From NCBI RefSeq assembly GCF_905196875.1, contig NZ_CAJJWO010000092.1, forward strand, positions 1 through 18,702: a stretch of 18,702 nt of DNA, read 5' to 3'. The DNA comes from an uncultured Parabacteroides sp. Lineage in GTDB: Bacteria; Bacteroidota; Bacteroidia; Bacteroidales; Tannerellaceae. The position numbers were made by a program, and so were the translations under genes. How positions within the stretch are numbered: the stretch's first letter is position 1; every line of letters begins with the position of its first letter. The notes below the pieces were generated by a model, which was not told the origin of the DNA, made no database searches, and was given only the letters and a program-made list of their open reading frames with translations. This document shows positions 1-8,500 of the stretch, piece by piece.

Positions 1-626
1 TCGGTAAAATGGGAAAGGTGGAACTTCACGAAGATGAATATGCTTACGATGTCATGTTGCGCCTGGCACGTAACCTGCTTATGCGGGGTGCCAAAGTACA
101 CATCATCATTCAGGACGCGCGGGATGGTATCCGCAACGACCGTTTCCTGACAAACAGCAAACGCGAAACCTGTATGGGCGACCCGATTCCGTTCAATCAG
201 GTGAGACGCCTCGAACAGCGAAGCGAAAAGATCAATTCGTTGTTTAAAAAAGATAAAGAGCTCTACAAACGTGCTATTTTCATGCATATCGACAGTCGCA
301 GTAAAAGTCATCAGACGGATGTTTTCTTCTATTACCAGGATAAAAACTCAGAGAGTAAACATCTGGCCAAAACGATGAAGTCGACTTTCGAACATAAATA
401 CAACAGGCATCAGCCGGGCCGCGGATTTACAGGGACAGTCGGACAACGCGGATTGTATGTTTTAAGAAAAACGACCCCTCCTTCCGTTTTTGTTGAACTG
501 GGAAACATACAAAACAGTTTCGACCAGAAGCGTTTCATTCTCAGCGATAATCGCCAGGCTCTGGCCAACTGGCTGTGCGAAGGTTTTGTAACAGACTATA
601 AACGTTACAGAAAAAAGCTCAAATAA
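1..626 (+). CDS. N-acetylmuramoyl-L-alanine amidase, C-terminal part (5' truncated)
   Basis: This is the 3' part of an Amidase_3-type zinc amidase, which cuts the amide bond between N-acetylmuramic acid and the stem peptide of peptidoglycan in the periplasm. The reading frame is open to the left edge, so the start, any signal peptide and the first zinc-binding His lie outside the window. Numbering from the ATG at position 9, the visible family features are an acidic stretch HEDEYAYD (residues 7-14) that should hold the Glu zinc ligand, followed by the helix and strand DVMLRLARNLLMRGAKVHII; FMHIDSR with the second zinc His at about residue 93; and FVELGNIQN with the catalytic Glu at about residue 163. 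The protein ends in a basic tail (YKRYRKKLK). No terminator is evident before the next gene, which has its own promoter-like element. The family call is fairly firm; the physiological role (cell separation or recycling) cannot be told from this fragment. Confidence 0.85.
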   Translation, partial: GKMGKVELHEDEYAYDVMLRLARNLLMRGAKVHIIIQDARDGIRNDRFLTNSKRETCMGDPIPFNQVRRLEQRSEKINSLFKKDKELYKRAIFMHIDSRSKSHQTDVFFYYQDKNSESKHLAKTMKSTFEHKYNRHQPGRGFTGTVGQRGLYVLRKTTPPSVFVELGNIQNSFDQKRFILSDNRQALANWLCEGFVTDYKRYRKKLK

Positions 627-683
627 GATCGTTGATATTGAATTTACAAAGAGAAAATTGCTGAAAATTCCACAGAGAAATTG

Positions 684-691
684 TACCTTTG
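684..691 (+). promoter_or_regulatory. Bacteroidota-type -7 promoter element for the chuR-tldD-tldE operon
   Basis: TACCTTTG matches the Bacteroides -7 consensus TAnnTTTG exactly and lies 31 bp before the chuR start. The -33 partner is weak: the nearest candidate is ATTG at 657-660, 23 bp upstream, slightly longer than the usual 19-21 bp. It would give a leader of about 20-25 nt. Confidence 0.5.
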
Positions 692-722
692 TGTATTAAT
701 CATCGAATCGTTTTAAAACACC

Positions 723-1964
723 ATGAATAATTCTTATATATCTCCTTTTGCAAAACCCGTTTATGTGATGTTGAAGCCGGTAGGGTCAGTTTGTAATCTG
801 GCCTGCGAATACTGTTATTACCTGGAGAAGGGGAAACTGTATCCGGAGGTGAAGAACCATATAATGAGCGAACAATTGCTGGAGAAATTCATTAAAGATT
901 ATCTGGAATGTCAGACCATGCCGCAGGTGCTTTTTACCTGGCACGGCGGGGAAACATTGATGCGTCCGATCAGTTTTTATAAGAAGGCGCTCGAGCTTCA
1001 AAAGAAATATGGCCGCGGACGGCAGATCGATAATTGCATCCAGACAAACGGGACTTTGCTTACAGACGAGTGGTGCCGCTTCTTCAAAGAAAATAACTTT
1101 CTCGTAGGCGTCTCGATAGACGGCCCGCAGGAGTTTCATGACGAATACCGCCGTAACCGCCAGGGACTTCCCTCCTTCTTCAAGGTGATGAAAGGGATCG
1201 AACTACTGAAGAAACATCAGGTCGAATACAACGCTATGGCTGTGGTTAACGACTATAACGTCGATTATCCGCTGGAATTTTATCAATTCTTCAAAGATTT
1301 GGATTGTCATTATATCCAATTCGCCCCTATTGTGGAACGGCTGGGAACACACACGGACGGGACAAAGCTCACCTCCCCGGAACAGCAGGATGCCAATATC
1401 AAACTGGCACCCTTCTCTGTCGACTCCGGGAAATGGGGAGATTTCCTCTGTGCCATTTTCGACGAATGGCTGAAGGAAGATGTAGGGAACTATTATATCC
1501 AGCTATTCGATGCCACCTTAGCCAACTGGGTTGGCGAACAGCCGGGTATCTGCACGCTGGCACGCACCTGCGGCCATGCCGGTGTGATGGAATTCAACGG
1601 TGACCTGTATGCCTGCGACCATTTCGTATTCCCGGAATATAAACTGGGGAATATCTATACGCAGACATTAACAGAAATGATGTATAGTCAGAACCAACTG
1701 AAGTTTGGTGCCGACAAATATGATAAACTCCCCACGCAATGCAAAGAGTGCGAATATGTTTTTGCTTGCAATGGCGAATGTCCTAAAAACCGCTTCCTGC
1801 ATACAGCCAGCGGCGAACCGGGATTAAACTATCTATGCAAAGGATACAAGAAGTTTTTTAAACATGTAGCTCCTTATATGGATTTTATGAAAAAGGAATT
1901 ACTGGCCCAGCGTCCGCCCGCGAATGTGATGGAATGGGCTAAAGAGAACAAAGAGACTTTATAA
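723..1964 (+). CDS. chuR: Anaerobic sulfatase-maturating enzyme (radical SAM/SPASM)
   Basis: This enzyme converts the active-site Cys or Ser of sulfatases into formylglycine in the cytoplasm without oxygen, before the sulfatase is exported. Near the N-terminus the radical SAM motif CNLACEYC supplies the 4Fe-4S ligands Cys24, Cys28 and Cys31. The C-terminal SPASM region has the expected cysteines for two auxiliary clusters: Cys277, Cys283, Cys298, Cys340, Cys343, Cys349, Cys353 and Cys372. Asp299, in YACDHF, matches the proposed catalytic base of characterised anSMEs. The length (413 aa) and motifs such as MPQVLFTWHGGETLMRP closely match Bacteroides ChuR/anSME as I remember it. No sulfatase gene lies in the window, so it probably acts on sulfatases encoded elsewhere. 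Six bases separate it from tldD, so the two are very likely co-transcribed. Other SPASM enzymes modify peptides, but the overall match favours sulfatase maturation. Confidence 0.93.
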   Translation: MNNSYISPFAKPVYVMLKPVGSVCNLACEYCYYLEKGKLYPEVKNHIMSEQLLEKFIKDYLECQTMPQVLFTWHGGETLMRPISFYKKALELQKKYGRGRQIDNCIQTNGTLLTDEWCRFFKENNFLVGVSIDGPQEFHDEYRRNRQGLPSFFKVMKGIELLKKHQVEYNAMAVVNDYNVDYPLEFYQFFKDLDCHYIQFAPIVERLGTHTDGTKLTSPEQQDANIKLAPFSVDSGKWGDFLCAIFDEWLKEDVGNYYIQLFDATLANWVGEQPGICTLARTCGHAGVMEFNGDLYACDHFVFPEYKLGNIYTQTLTEMMYSQNQLKFGADKYDKLPTQCKECEYVFACNGECPKNRFLHTASGEPGLNYLCKGYKKFFKHVAPYMDFMKKELLAQRPPANVMEWAKENKETL

Positions 1965-1970
1965 AACAAA

Positions 1971-3503
1971 ATGAAATACAACAGACGTGATTTTATTAAA
2001 ACAGGAGGTATGGTTATGCTTGGTTCGATAGCGGTTCCCTCTTTTTTAGGAGGTTGTGCCGGAAGTCCTGAAGACAAAGCTGCCGGTATCTCATTTGCGC
2101 TAAACCATTTTGGTTTGAGTGAGAGTGATATGAAAAAAGTGCTGACTGCCGCACTGGAGAAAGGCGGGGATTATGCCGACCTTTTCTTTGAACATTCTTA
2201 CCGTAACAATATAGGGCTACAAGACGGTGCTGTGAACCGTGCCTCTTCTAATATTGACTTCGGAATGGGCGTACGTGTCCTGGCCGGAGATCAGACGGGC
2301 TATGCCTATGTGGAAAATATTTCGTTGGACGAGATGGTGAAAGCTGCGCGTACGGCTGCACGTATCGCCAATGGTGCCGCCGGGAAAGGTCCGGCCAAAC
2401 TGACTGAAGAACCGATCGTCAACAACTTCTACGGTGTACAGACTCCGTGGGACGAAATTGCCGTTAAGGAAAAAACACCTTATCTGCAAAAGCTGAACGA
2501 CCAGATCTTTTCACTCGACAAGCGGGTGCATAAAGTAATGGCTTCCCTGGGAGATACGACTTCACATATTCTTTTCTGCAACTCGGAAGGACAGATGTAT
2601 TACGATTATCGCCCGATGGTCACACTGGCAGCCGTTTGTATCATGGAAGATAATGGAAAGATTGAAAATTCGTACGCCTCACGTGCATTCCGCATGGGAG
2701 CCGAATTCTTGACAGACGATATTATCAGTGAAATAGCCAAAGAAGCAGTAGAGAAGACCTCTATCCTATTCCAGGCCGTAAAACCCAAAGGCGGCGAAAT
2801 GCCTGTCGTAATGGGTGCCGGAGGATCGGGTATCCTGTTGCATGAAGCGATCGGGCATGCGTTTGAAGCAGACTTCAACCGCAAAAACACCTCCATATTC
2901 TCCGATCAGTTGAATAAGAAGGTATGTAATGAGCATATCAATGTAGTCGACGACGGAACGATCCCATTCAACCGTGGCTCCGTCAACATCGACGACGAAG
3001 GTGTGGAAGGCCAGAAAACCTATATCGTGAAGGAAGGTATCCTGACAAGTTACCTGCACGACCGTATCAGCGCCAGGCATTATGGCATTCCTTCGACAGG
3101 GAACGGTCGCCGTGAGTCTTTCCGCCAGATGCCTATCCCCCGTATGCGTGCCACTTACATGGAGGCCGGAAACGTAACGGAAGAAGAAATGATCTCGACC
3201 GTGAAGAAAGGAATCTATGCATCCAGCTTTACCAACGGACAGGTGCAGATCGGTGCCGGCGATTTTACTTTCTTCGTAAAAGACGGTTACCTGATCGAAA
3301 ACGGCAAACTGACGCAACCGATCAAGGATATCAATATCATCGGTAACGGCCCGAAAGCGTTGGCCGACATTACAATGGTCGGAAACAATTATAAAATGGA
3401 TAACGGCACATGGACTTGCGGTAAAGACGGACAATCCTGTCCGGTGACTTGCGGTATGCCGTCCGCTTTGGTTAGTAAACTTACAGTAGGAGGAGAAAAT
3501 TGA
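1971..3503 (+). CDS. tldD: TldD metalloprotease with Tat lipoprotein signal
   Basis: This is a TldD-family zinc metallopeptidase of 510 aa. In E. coli, TldD forms a heterodimer with TldE that trims unfolded peptides, including the microcin B17 leader and CcdA. The HExxxH motif HEAIGH puts zinc ligands at His291 and His296 and the catalytic Glu at 292. The third ligand should be Cys483 in TWTCGKDGQ. The N-terminus differs from the cytosolic E. coli enzyme: NRRDFIK (residues 4-10) resembles a twin-arginine motif, followed by a hydrophobic stretch and the lipobox LGGC with Cys29. This predicts folded export through Tat and lipid anchoring. The start follows chuR by 6 bp, and an AGGAGGAG sequence near its 3' end leads into tldE. 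The enzymatic family is firm; export is a prediction from the signal sequence. Confidence 0.93.
   Translation: MKYNRRDFIKTGGMVMLGSIAVPSFLGGCAGSPEDKAAGISFALNHFGLSESDMKKVLTAALEKGGDYADLFFEHSYRNNIGLQDGAVNRASSNIDFGMGVRVLAGDQTGYAYVENISLDEMVKAARTAARIANGAAGKGPAKLTEEPIVNNFYGVQTPWDEIAVKEKTPYLQKLNDQIFSLDKRVHKVMASLGDTTSHILFCNSEGQMYYDYRPMVTLAAVCIMEDNGKIENSYASRAFRMGAEFLTDDIISEIAKEAVEKTSILFQAVKPKGGEMPVVMGAGGSGILLHEAIGHAFEADFNRKNTSIFSDQLNKKVCNEHINVVDDGTIPFNRGSVNIDDEGVEGQKTYIVKEGILTSYLHDRISARHYGIPSTGNGRRESFRQMPIPRMRATYMEAGNVTEEEMISTVKKGIYASSFTNGQVQIGAGDFTFFVKDGYLIENGKLTQPIKDINIIGNGPKALADITMVGNNYKMDNGTWTCGKDGQSCPVTCGMPSALVSKLTVGGEN
3488..3495 (+). promoter_or_regulatory. Strong Shine-Dalgarno-like site for tldE
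   Basis: AGGAGGAG lies inside the last codons of tldD, 9 bases before the tldE ATG. Such a full purine-rich site is unusual in Bacteroidales, where initiation usually relies on AT-rich leaders. It supports the ATG at 3505 as the start and translational coupling with tldD, whose stop codon is one base before that ATG. Confidence 0.5.
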
Positions 3504-3504
3504 T

Positions 3505-4824
3505 ATGATAACTAACGAAAATAAGAAGCTGGCTCAATGGGCCATGGAGTTCGCTTTGAAGAATGGTTGCCAGGCCTCACGTGTAAGTCTGTACAATGGT
3601 TCAAGCAGTTCGTTTGAAATACGGGATATGAAAATAGACCGCCTGCAACAGGCATCCGAAAACAGCCTGGTGATCCATCTGTTTGTGGATGGTCGTTATG
3701 GCTCATTTTCTACCAATCGCCTAGATAAACAAGAACTGGAAAAGTTTATCCGCAACGGTATCGACTCGACCCGCTATCTGGCAGAAGACAAAGCCCGTAC
3801 ATTGCCCGATGCCTCGCTTTATTATAAAGGAGGAGGTGCCGACCTGCAACTGATCGATCCGAAATTCGACTCGATCCTTCCGGACGATAAAGTGGCACTT
3901 GCCATGAATACCTGCGACGAGATGATGGGAAAAGACGATCGTATCATTTCTGCCAACTCTTCCTACAGCGACGAGAAAGACTTCAAATATATGGTAGCCA
4001 GCAACGGTTTCGAAGGGGAAGCTTGCGGCTCTTCTTTCAGCCTGGTAGCCAGCGTAAGCATTCGTGGTGAAGGGGATGCCCGCCCAGAATCATACTGGTA
4101 TGACTCTTCATTATATTACGATACGATGATCAAGACAGGGTTAGGAAAACAGGCTCTTGAACGTGTATTCCGTAAACTGGGACAAAAGAAGGCCGCTTCC
4201 GGAAAATATCAGATGGTTGTAGATAATATGAATTCCGGTCGCCTTTTATCTCCGGTACTCGACGCTTTATACGGTTCTTCCATCCAACAGAAAAACTCTT
4301 TCCTCCTGGATAAGCTGGATCAGAAAGTGTTAGGCGATAAACTGACACTGATAGACGAACCGCACATGCCTAAAGCCTCCGGTGCCCGTTATTTCGACGG
4401 TGAAGGTGTTGCGACCCGACGTTTGCCGGTATTCGAGAATGGCGTATTGAAAACGTATTATATCGATACCTATTCCGCCAATAAAATGGAAGTAAAACCG
4501 ACTATCGCCTCTCCTTCCATCCTGACTATGCAAATGGGGAACAAAGATACCGACGGTCTGATCGCTTCCGTGGACAAAGGGATCCTGATAACAGGCTTCA
4601 ACGGAGGTAACTGTAACAGTACGACAGGAGATTTCTCTTACGGCGTAGAAGGCTTCCTGATTGAAAAAGGTAAACTGACACAGCCTATTTCAGAAATGAA
4701 TGTAACAGGAAATATGATCTCCTTATGGAGCAATCTGGTAGAAACAGGAAACGATCCCCGCCTCTTCTCCAGCTGGCGTATCCCTTCGCTTCTGTTCGAT
4801 GGGGTTGATTTCAGCGGATTGTAA
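3505..4824 (+). CDS. tldE: TldE/PmbA family protein, partner of TldD
   Basis: This is the TldE (PmbA) partner of the TldD protease, 439 aa. It has the same two-part fold and the conserved C-terminal region (SVDKGILITGFNGGNCN near the end, then GDFSYGVEGFLIEKGKLTQP), but no HExxxH motif. That fits the known non-catalytic TldE subunit, which shapes the substrate chamber of the heterodimer. It starts one base after the tldD stop, so the two are co-expressed. Unlike its partner it has no signal peptide: the N-terminus MITNENKKLAQWAMEFALKN is a soluble helix. If the two assemble, TldE either stays in the cytoplasm or is carried out with TldD as a Tat passenger; the sequence does not decide. A strong terminator follows 28 bp after the stop. 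Confidence 0.92.
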   Translation: MITNENKKLAQWAMEFALKNGCQASRVSLYNGSSSSFEIRDMKIDRLQQASENSLVIHLFVDGRYGSFSTNRLDKQELEKFIRNGIDSTRYLAEDKARTLPDASLYYKGGGADLQLIDPKFDSILPDDKVALAMNTCDEMMGKDDRIISANSSYSDEKDFKYMVASNGFEGEACGSSFSLVASVSIRGEGDARPESYWYDSSLYYDTMIKTGLGKQALERVFRKLGQKKAASGKYQMVVDNMNSGRLLSPVLDALYGSSIQQKNSFLLDKLDQKVLGDKLTLIDEPHMPKASGARYFDGEGVATRRLPVFENGVLKTYYIDTYSANKMEVKPTIASPSILTMQMGNKDTDGLIASVDKGILITGFNGGNCNSTTGDFSYGVEGFLIEKGKLTQPISEMNVTGNMISLWSNLVETGNDPRLFSSWRIPSLLFDGVDFSGL

Positions 4825-4852
4825 ACATTAATATAAAATACATAAGATTTAA

Positions 4853-4885
4853 AGCCCAGGGATGTTATCCCCGGGCTATTTTTTT
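4853..4885 (+). terminator. Rho-independent terminator of the chuR-tldD-tldE operon
   Basis: The stem pairs 4853-4863 with 4867-4877 (AGCCC-A-GGGAT against ATCCC-C-GGGCT, one A/C mismatch) around a 3-nt GTT loop, followed by seven T at 4879-4885. The hairpin is 28 bp after the tldE stop. It isolates this operon from the susCD region. Confidence 0.92.
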
Positions 4886-4914
4886 GTCCTCTCCAAACTT
4901 AAGAAAACGGCATA

Positions 4915-4938
4915 AGTCTTATCAGAACTATGGTTTTT
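4915..4938 (+). repeat. Left inverted repeat (IR-L) of putative invertible element
   Basis: This 24-bp sequence is an exact reverse complement of 5341-5364; flanking bases on both sides do not match, so the repeat is sharply bounded. It contains the core TCTTATCAGAA (4917-4927) next to the arm CTATGGT (4928-4934). The outer arm GCATAAG (4910-4916) is only a degenerate mirror of that arm. A long perfect inverted repeat around an AT-rich promoter region is the usual architecture of invertible promoters in Bacteroidales. Confidence 0.85.
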
Positions 4939-5340
4939 TGTATAGCCGGTAAACTCATCCTCCTTTAAACAACTGATAATGACTTCTTTTATTGATTTGT
5001 GTAATGTAAACTAAAAATGCCGGTGTATCCTGAGTTTCTTGTGCTTATCAGATAAAGAATAATATGACTCTCTTTTTACTAGATTAATGGACTATTTTAT
5101 AAGTTAACAAATCTTGCTGTCATGTTTTTTGTTGTGATCAACTTCCTCTATAGTGCAAACATAAATAAATTTTATTAATATAACCAATAAATCAGGCAAA
5201 AAATATTCTGTTTATTGATTGATTTATAGTATTTAGAAGTAAACTATCTGCTGTTTTCGAACACAGCACATGCGTTAATTATAATATAATAAGGTGTAAA
5301 TATATTCCGACTCGTTTTATCGCATCATATATCTCTGTGT
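4939..5340. other. Putative invertible promoter segment (phase switch)
   Basis: This 402-bp non-coding, AT-rich segment is bounded by the perfect 24-bp inverted repeats. No plausible gene is seen in it. It carries one full TAnnTTTG promoter element, on the minus strand (5156-5163), pointing away from susC; no exact element points toward susC. Recombination between the repeats would turn the segment round and direct that promoter into susC-susD. This layout is known for phase-variable capsule and SusCD loci in Bacteroides. The recombinase is not in the window and must act from elsewhere. That the segment inverts is an inference from architecture. Confidence 0.75.
5156..5188 (-). promoter_or_regulatory. 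Promoter inside the invertible segment, facing left (presumed susCD OFF)
   Basis: Read on the minus strand, TATGTTTG (5163 to 5156) matches the -7 consensus exactly. A -33 candidate ATTG (5188-5185) lies 21 bp upstream of it, matching three of four bases of TTTG. As sequenced, transcription would run left toward the tldE terminator. After inversion the -7 element would sit at 5116-5123 on the plus strand, giving susC a leader of about 400 nt. Confidence 0.6.
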
Positions 5341-5364
5341 AAAAACCATAGTTCTGATAAGACT
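5341..5364 (-). repeat. Right inverted repeat (IR-R) of putative invertible element
   Basis: This is the exact 24-bp reverse complement of 4915-4938. Here the site has two good arms: ACCATAG (5345-5351) and CTATGGT (5363-5369) mirror each other around an 11-bp centre TTCTGATAAGA (5352-5362). Inverted arms around a short core resemble recognition sites of tyrosine site-specific recombinases. The second arm runs 5 bp beyond the 24-bp repeat, so the functional site may be slightly longer than the perfect match. Confidence 0.85.
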
Positions 5365-5529
5365 ATGGTCTATAGAAAATAGAGATTTTATATTTATTGT
5401 TTTACCTTAAAAGAGTGTTCGAACTATGCAGAACAAACGACGTTATTACAAACCAGACAGAGACAGGTGAGAATAATTATTTAGTGCCTTGCTAACCAAG
5501 TATTAATATTAATGTAAACAAAATGTTTT
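5365..5529 (+). other. Fixed leader between IR-R and susC
   Basis: These 165 bp separate the right repeat from the susC start. No TTTG occurs on the plus strand here, so I see no consensus promoter that could drive susC independently of the switch. The last 30 bp are very AT-rich (TATTAATATTAATG), typical of Bacteroidales translation leaders. No terminator or clear riboswitch is visible. Confidence 0.5.
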
Positions 5530-8500
5530 ATGAAAAGAATCATCTATCTTTTTATTTGCCTGTTTATAGGCATAGGGCTAGTTTCCGCACAAACAACCAG
5601 AGTAACAGGTCTTGTTACCTCTGCCGATGATAGCGACCCTATAGCCGGAGCTACAGTGATGGTGAAAGGTACCTCATTAGGTACAGTTACAGATCATGAA
5701 GGTCTTTTCGATCTGAATGTCCCGACCACAGCAAAAACACTTGTATTTTCCTATCTGGGTATGGTACCACAGGAGGTTGCCGTTCAACCCAAAATACATG
5801 TAACTCTCGCAACAGACACACAAAATCTGGACGAAATTGTGGTAGTTGGTTATGGTACACAACGTAAAAAAGATGTAACCAGTTCCATCTCTCAAATTAA
5901 AGGAGACGAACTTGCAGACAAAGCATCCCCGAGCTTTATGCAACAGATGGCCGGACGTGCAGCAGGTGTACAGGTTATATCAGGTAGCGGTGACGTAACC
6001 TCTCCTCCCCGTATCATTATTCGTGGTGTAGGAACTATTTCTTCTTCCACCTCTCCTCTTTATGTAATCAACGGAGTGCCTGTTACTTCCGGAAACTTAG
6101 GTTATTCATATTCAAACAACAATGCTTTGGCCGATATTAATCCGTCGGATATTGAATCAATGGAAGTCCTGAAGGATGGAGCAGCTACAGCTATTTATGG
6201 TTCCCGTGCCGCCAACGGTGTCGTTTTGATCACTACCAAACAAGGAAAACAAGGAAGTGCCAAAATCACCTACGACACATGGTTTGGAGTTTCCAAGGCT
6301 GCCAAATTATATGATTTGCTCAATGCACAGGAGTTTGTGACCATCGCAAATGAAAAATATGCAAACATGGATGGAAAACCGCAAGCTTTTATGGACAATA
6401 AAGGTACAGACACGAACTGGTACGACCATACGTTCAGAACAGGTTTCCAGCAAAGTCATTCGGTTTCTATCTCCGGTGCTTCGAATAAGACCCAGTATTT
6501 TACATCCGCCGGATATACCAGTCAAAAAGGTTTAGTGATCAATAACAGTTACGACCGTTATACCTTCTATGGCAAAGCAGAGCACAAATTCCTAAAAGAT
6601 TACGTTTCAGCTGGTTTTTCTTTAAATGCTTCCGCTCAGAACAATACAGGCCCTGTTAAAGGCACCAGTTCAATAAGTGATAACATGTACGCATCTTCCC
6701 GTATGTTACCTAACGTTGAAGTATATAACCCGGACGATCCGACAGGTTACAACATTGAAGCCAGCGACAGAAAATCATTAGGGAAAGGTGCTAACTTACG
6801 TACCATTGAAAATACAATCCCGAACATTGTGTGGGTACTTGAAAACAACAAACAAAAGAACACATCATGGCGCTTGTTACCTACTGCCAATATCGATATT
6901 CGTCCTACAAGCTGGCTTACCTTCCGCTCATTGGTTGGTGCTGATATCAGCTTGATAGAAGACACATATGTATGGAATCCTGAATCCGGTGACGGTTACG
7001 GATACAAAGGGTTGGTCAACAGAAGCTCAATGAAACGTCAGCGCTGGAATTTCCAGAATTTCCTTACATTCGACAAATCCTTTGGTAAACATAACATTAA
7101 TGGAACAGCTGTTGCCGAATGGACCAATTATACCTATAACCGTATCACCGCAGGCGGACGCGAATTTTCTGACCCGTTCTTTGTTGACGAGCTTATCGGA
7201 AGCACTTATGTTACCCAAAGTTCAAGCGGAAGCTGGACAACAAACGGGTTAGCTTCTTACATTATCCGTGCCAATTATAACTACAACAGTTTGATTTATG
7301 TAGGCGGTTCGGTTCGTTGGGATGGTATTTCCAGTTTGCATAAAGACAATCGTTGGGGTACATTCTTCGGTTTGTCAGGTGCATTAAGAGTCTCTAATCT
7401 GAATTTCTGGAAAGATGCTCCAATCAATGATTATATTAACGATTTCCGTATTCGCGGTAGTTTTGCCGAAGTCGGAAACGACCGTTTGTCGGGAGACTTT
7501 TTGTATGAAGATTTCTTCATCGGCCAGAAATACGGAGATCAACCAGGTATTGCATACGATCAGGCAGGAAACAAGAATCTGAAATGGGAAACACAAAAAA
7601 TCACGGATATAGGTTTCGACATGGCCTTCCTTAACAGCCGCTTCAACCTGGTTTTTGCCTACTGGAAAAAAGATAATAGCGATATTGTACTGGATGTACC
7701 GACTCCTCCGTCTTTGGGAATTCCATGGAATAAGATTTCACAGAACTATGGAAGAATCGAGAACAAAGGTATCGAATTGGAAGTAGGTGGTAATGTTATA
7801 CAGAACAAGGACTTTACATGGAGAACTTCATTTAACTTCTCCACTCAGAAAAGTAAAGTGATCACACTAGTTGAAGAAATCCCATACGAACATTATGTAT
7901 TGAGAGAAGGTGAAAGCATCAATGCTTTGTGGGGATTTGATTATCAGGGAGTAAATAAAAAGAATGGTAATCCGATGTATAAAAAGGCTGACGGAACACT
8001 GATACAGGGTGATCCTAAAAACAGCAAATATTATATATACAATCCATCTAATCCGGAAGATCTTTCAGAACAAAGTACCCTGACACAAGATGATAAGATA
8101 ATTCTAGGCAACTCTATTCCTACCTGGTTCGGCGGTTGGGATAATACAGTATATTGGAAGAATTTCGACCTGAACATTTTCTTCCGCTTCTCCGGCGGTA
8201 ATAAAGTTGCCAACGTAACCCGCAGGGATATGCTCGACCAGGGATTCGTAAACAACAGCACAGAAATTCTGGGTCGTTGGCAAAGTAAGGAAAATCCAGG
8301 TGATGGACAGGTTCCTAAATTGTATTATGGGAAAAGCAGCTTTATAAACCAGACTTCCGACGGTTCTTCCCGTTGGGTAGAAGATGGCAAATTCCTCAAA
8401 CTGCAAAACCTGGCACTCGGATATACGATCCCTAAGAATATATGTTCCAAAATATGGCTGGAAAAATTAAGAGTATACGTACAGGCACAGAACTTATTTA

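Noticed and set aside
627..722. Possible precursor peptide for a radical SAM/TldDE peptide pathway before chuR
   Set aside because: The 96-bp gap has no plausible start plus ORF. The radical SAM enzyme matches sulfatase maturases well, so a RiPP cluster is not supported.
2766..3434. A 222-codon minus-strand frame opposite tldD
   Set aside because: It lies wholly antisense to the conserved catalytic half of tldD, with no recognisable domain.
4894..4901. CAAACTTA, which reads TAAGTTTG on the minus strand, an exact -7 match
   Set aside because: It has no good -33 partner at the usual spacing, lies between the tldE terminator and the left repeat, and would only transcribe into convergent tldE; likely chance in AT-rich DNA.
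5255..5424. TTCGAACAC (5257-5265) and GTGTTCGAA (5415-5423), a 9-bp inverted repeat spanning the right inversion site
   Set aside because: It is short, contains the self-palindromic TTCGAA, and is far weaker than the 24-bp repeat; no supporting structure was seen.
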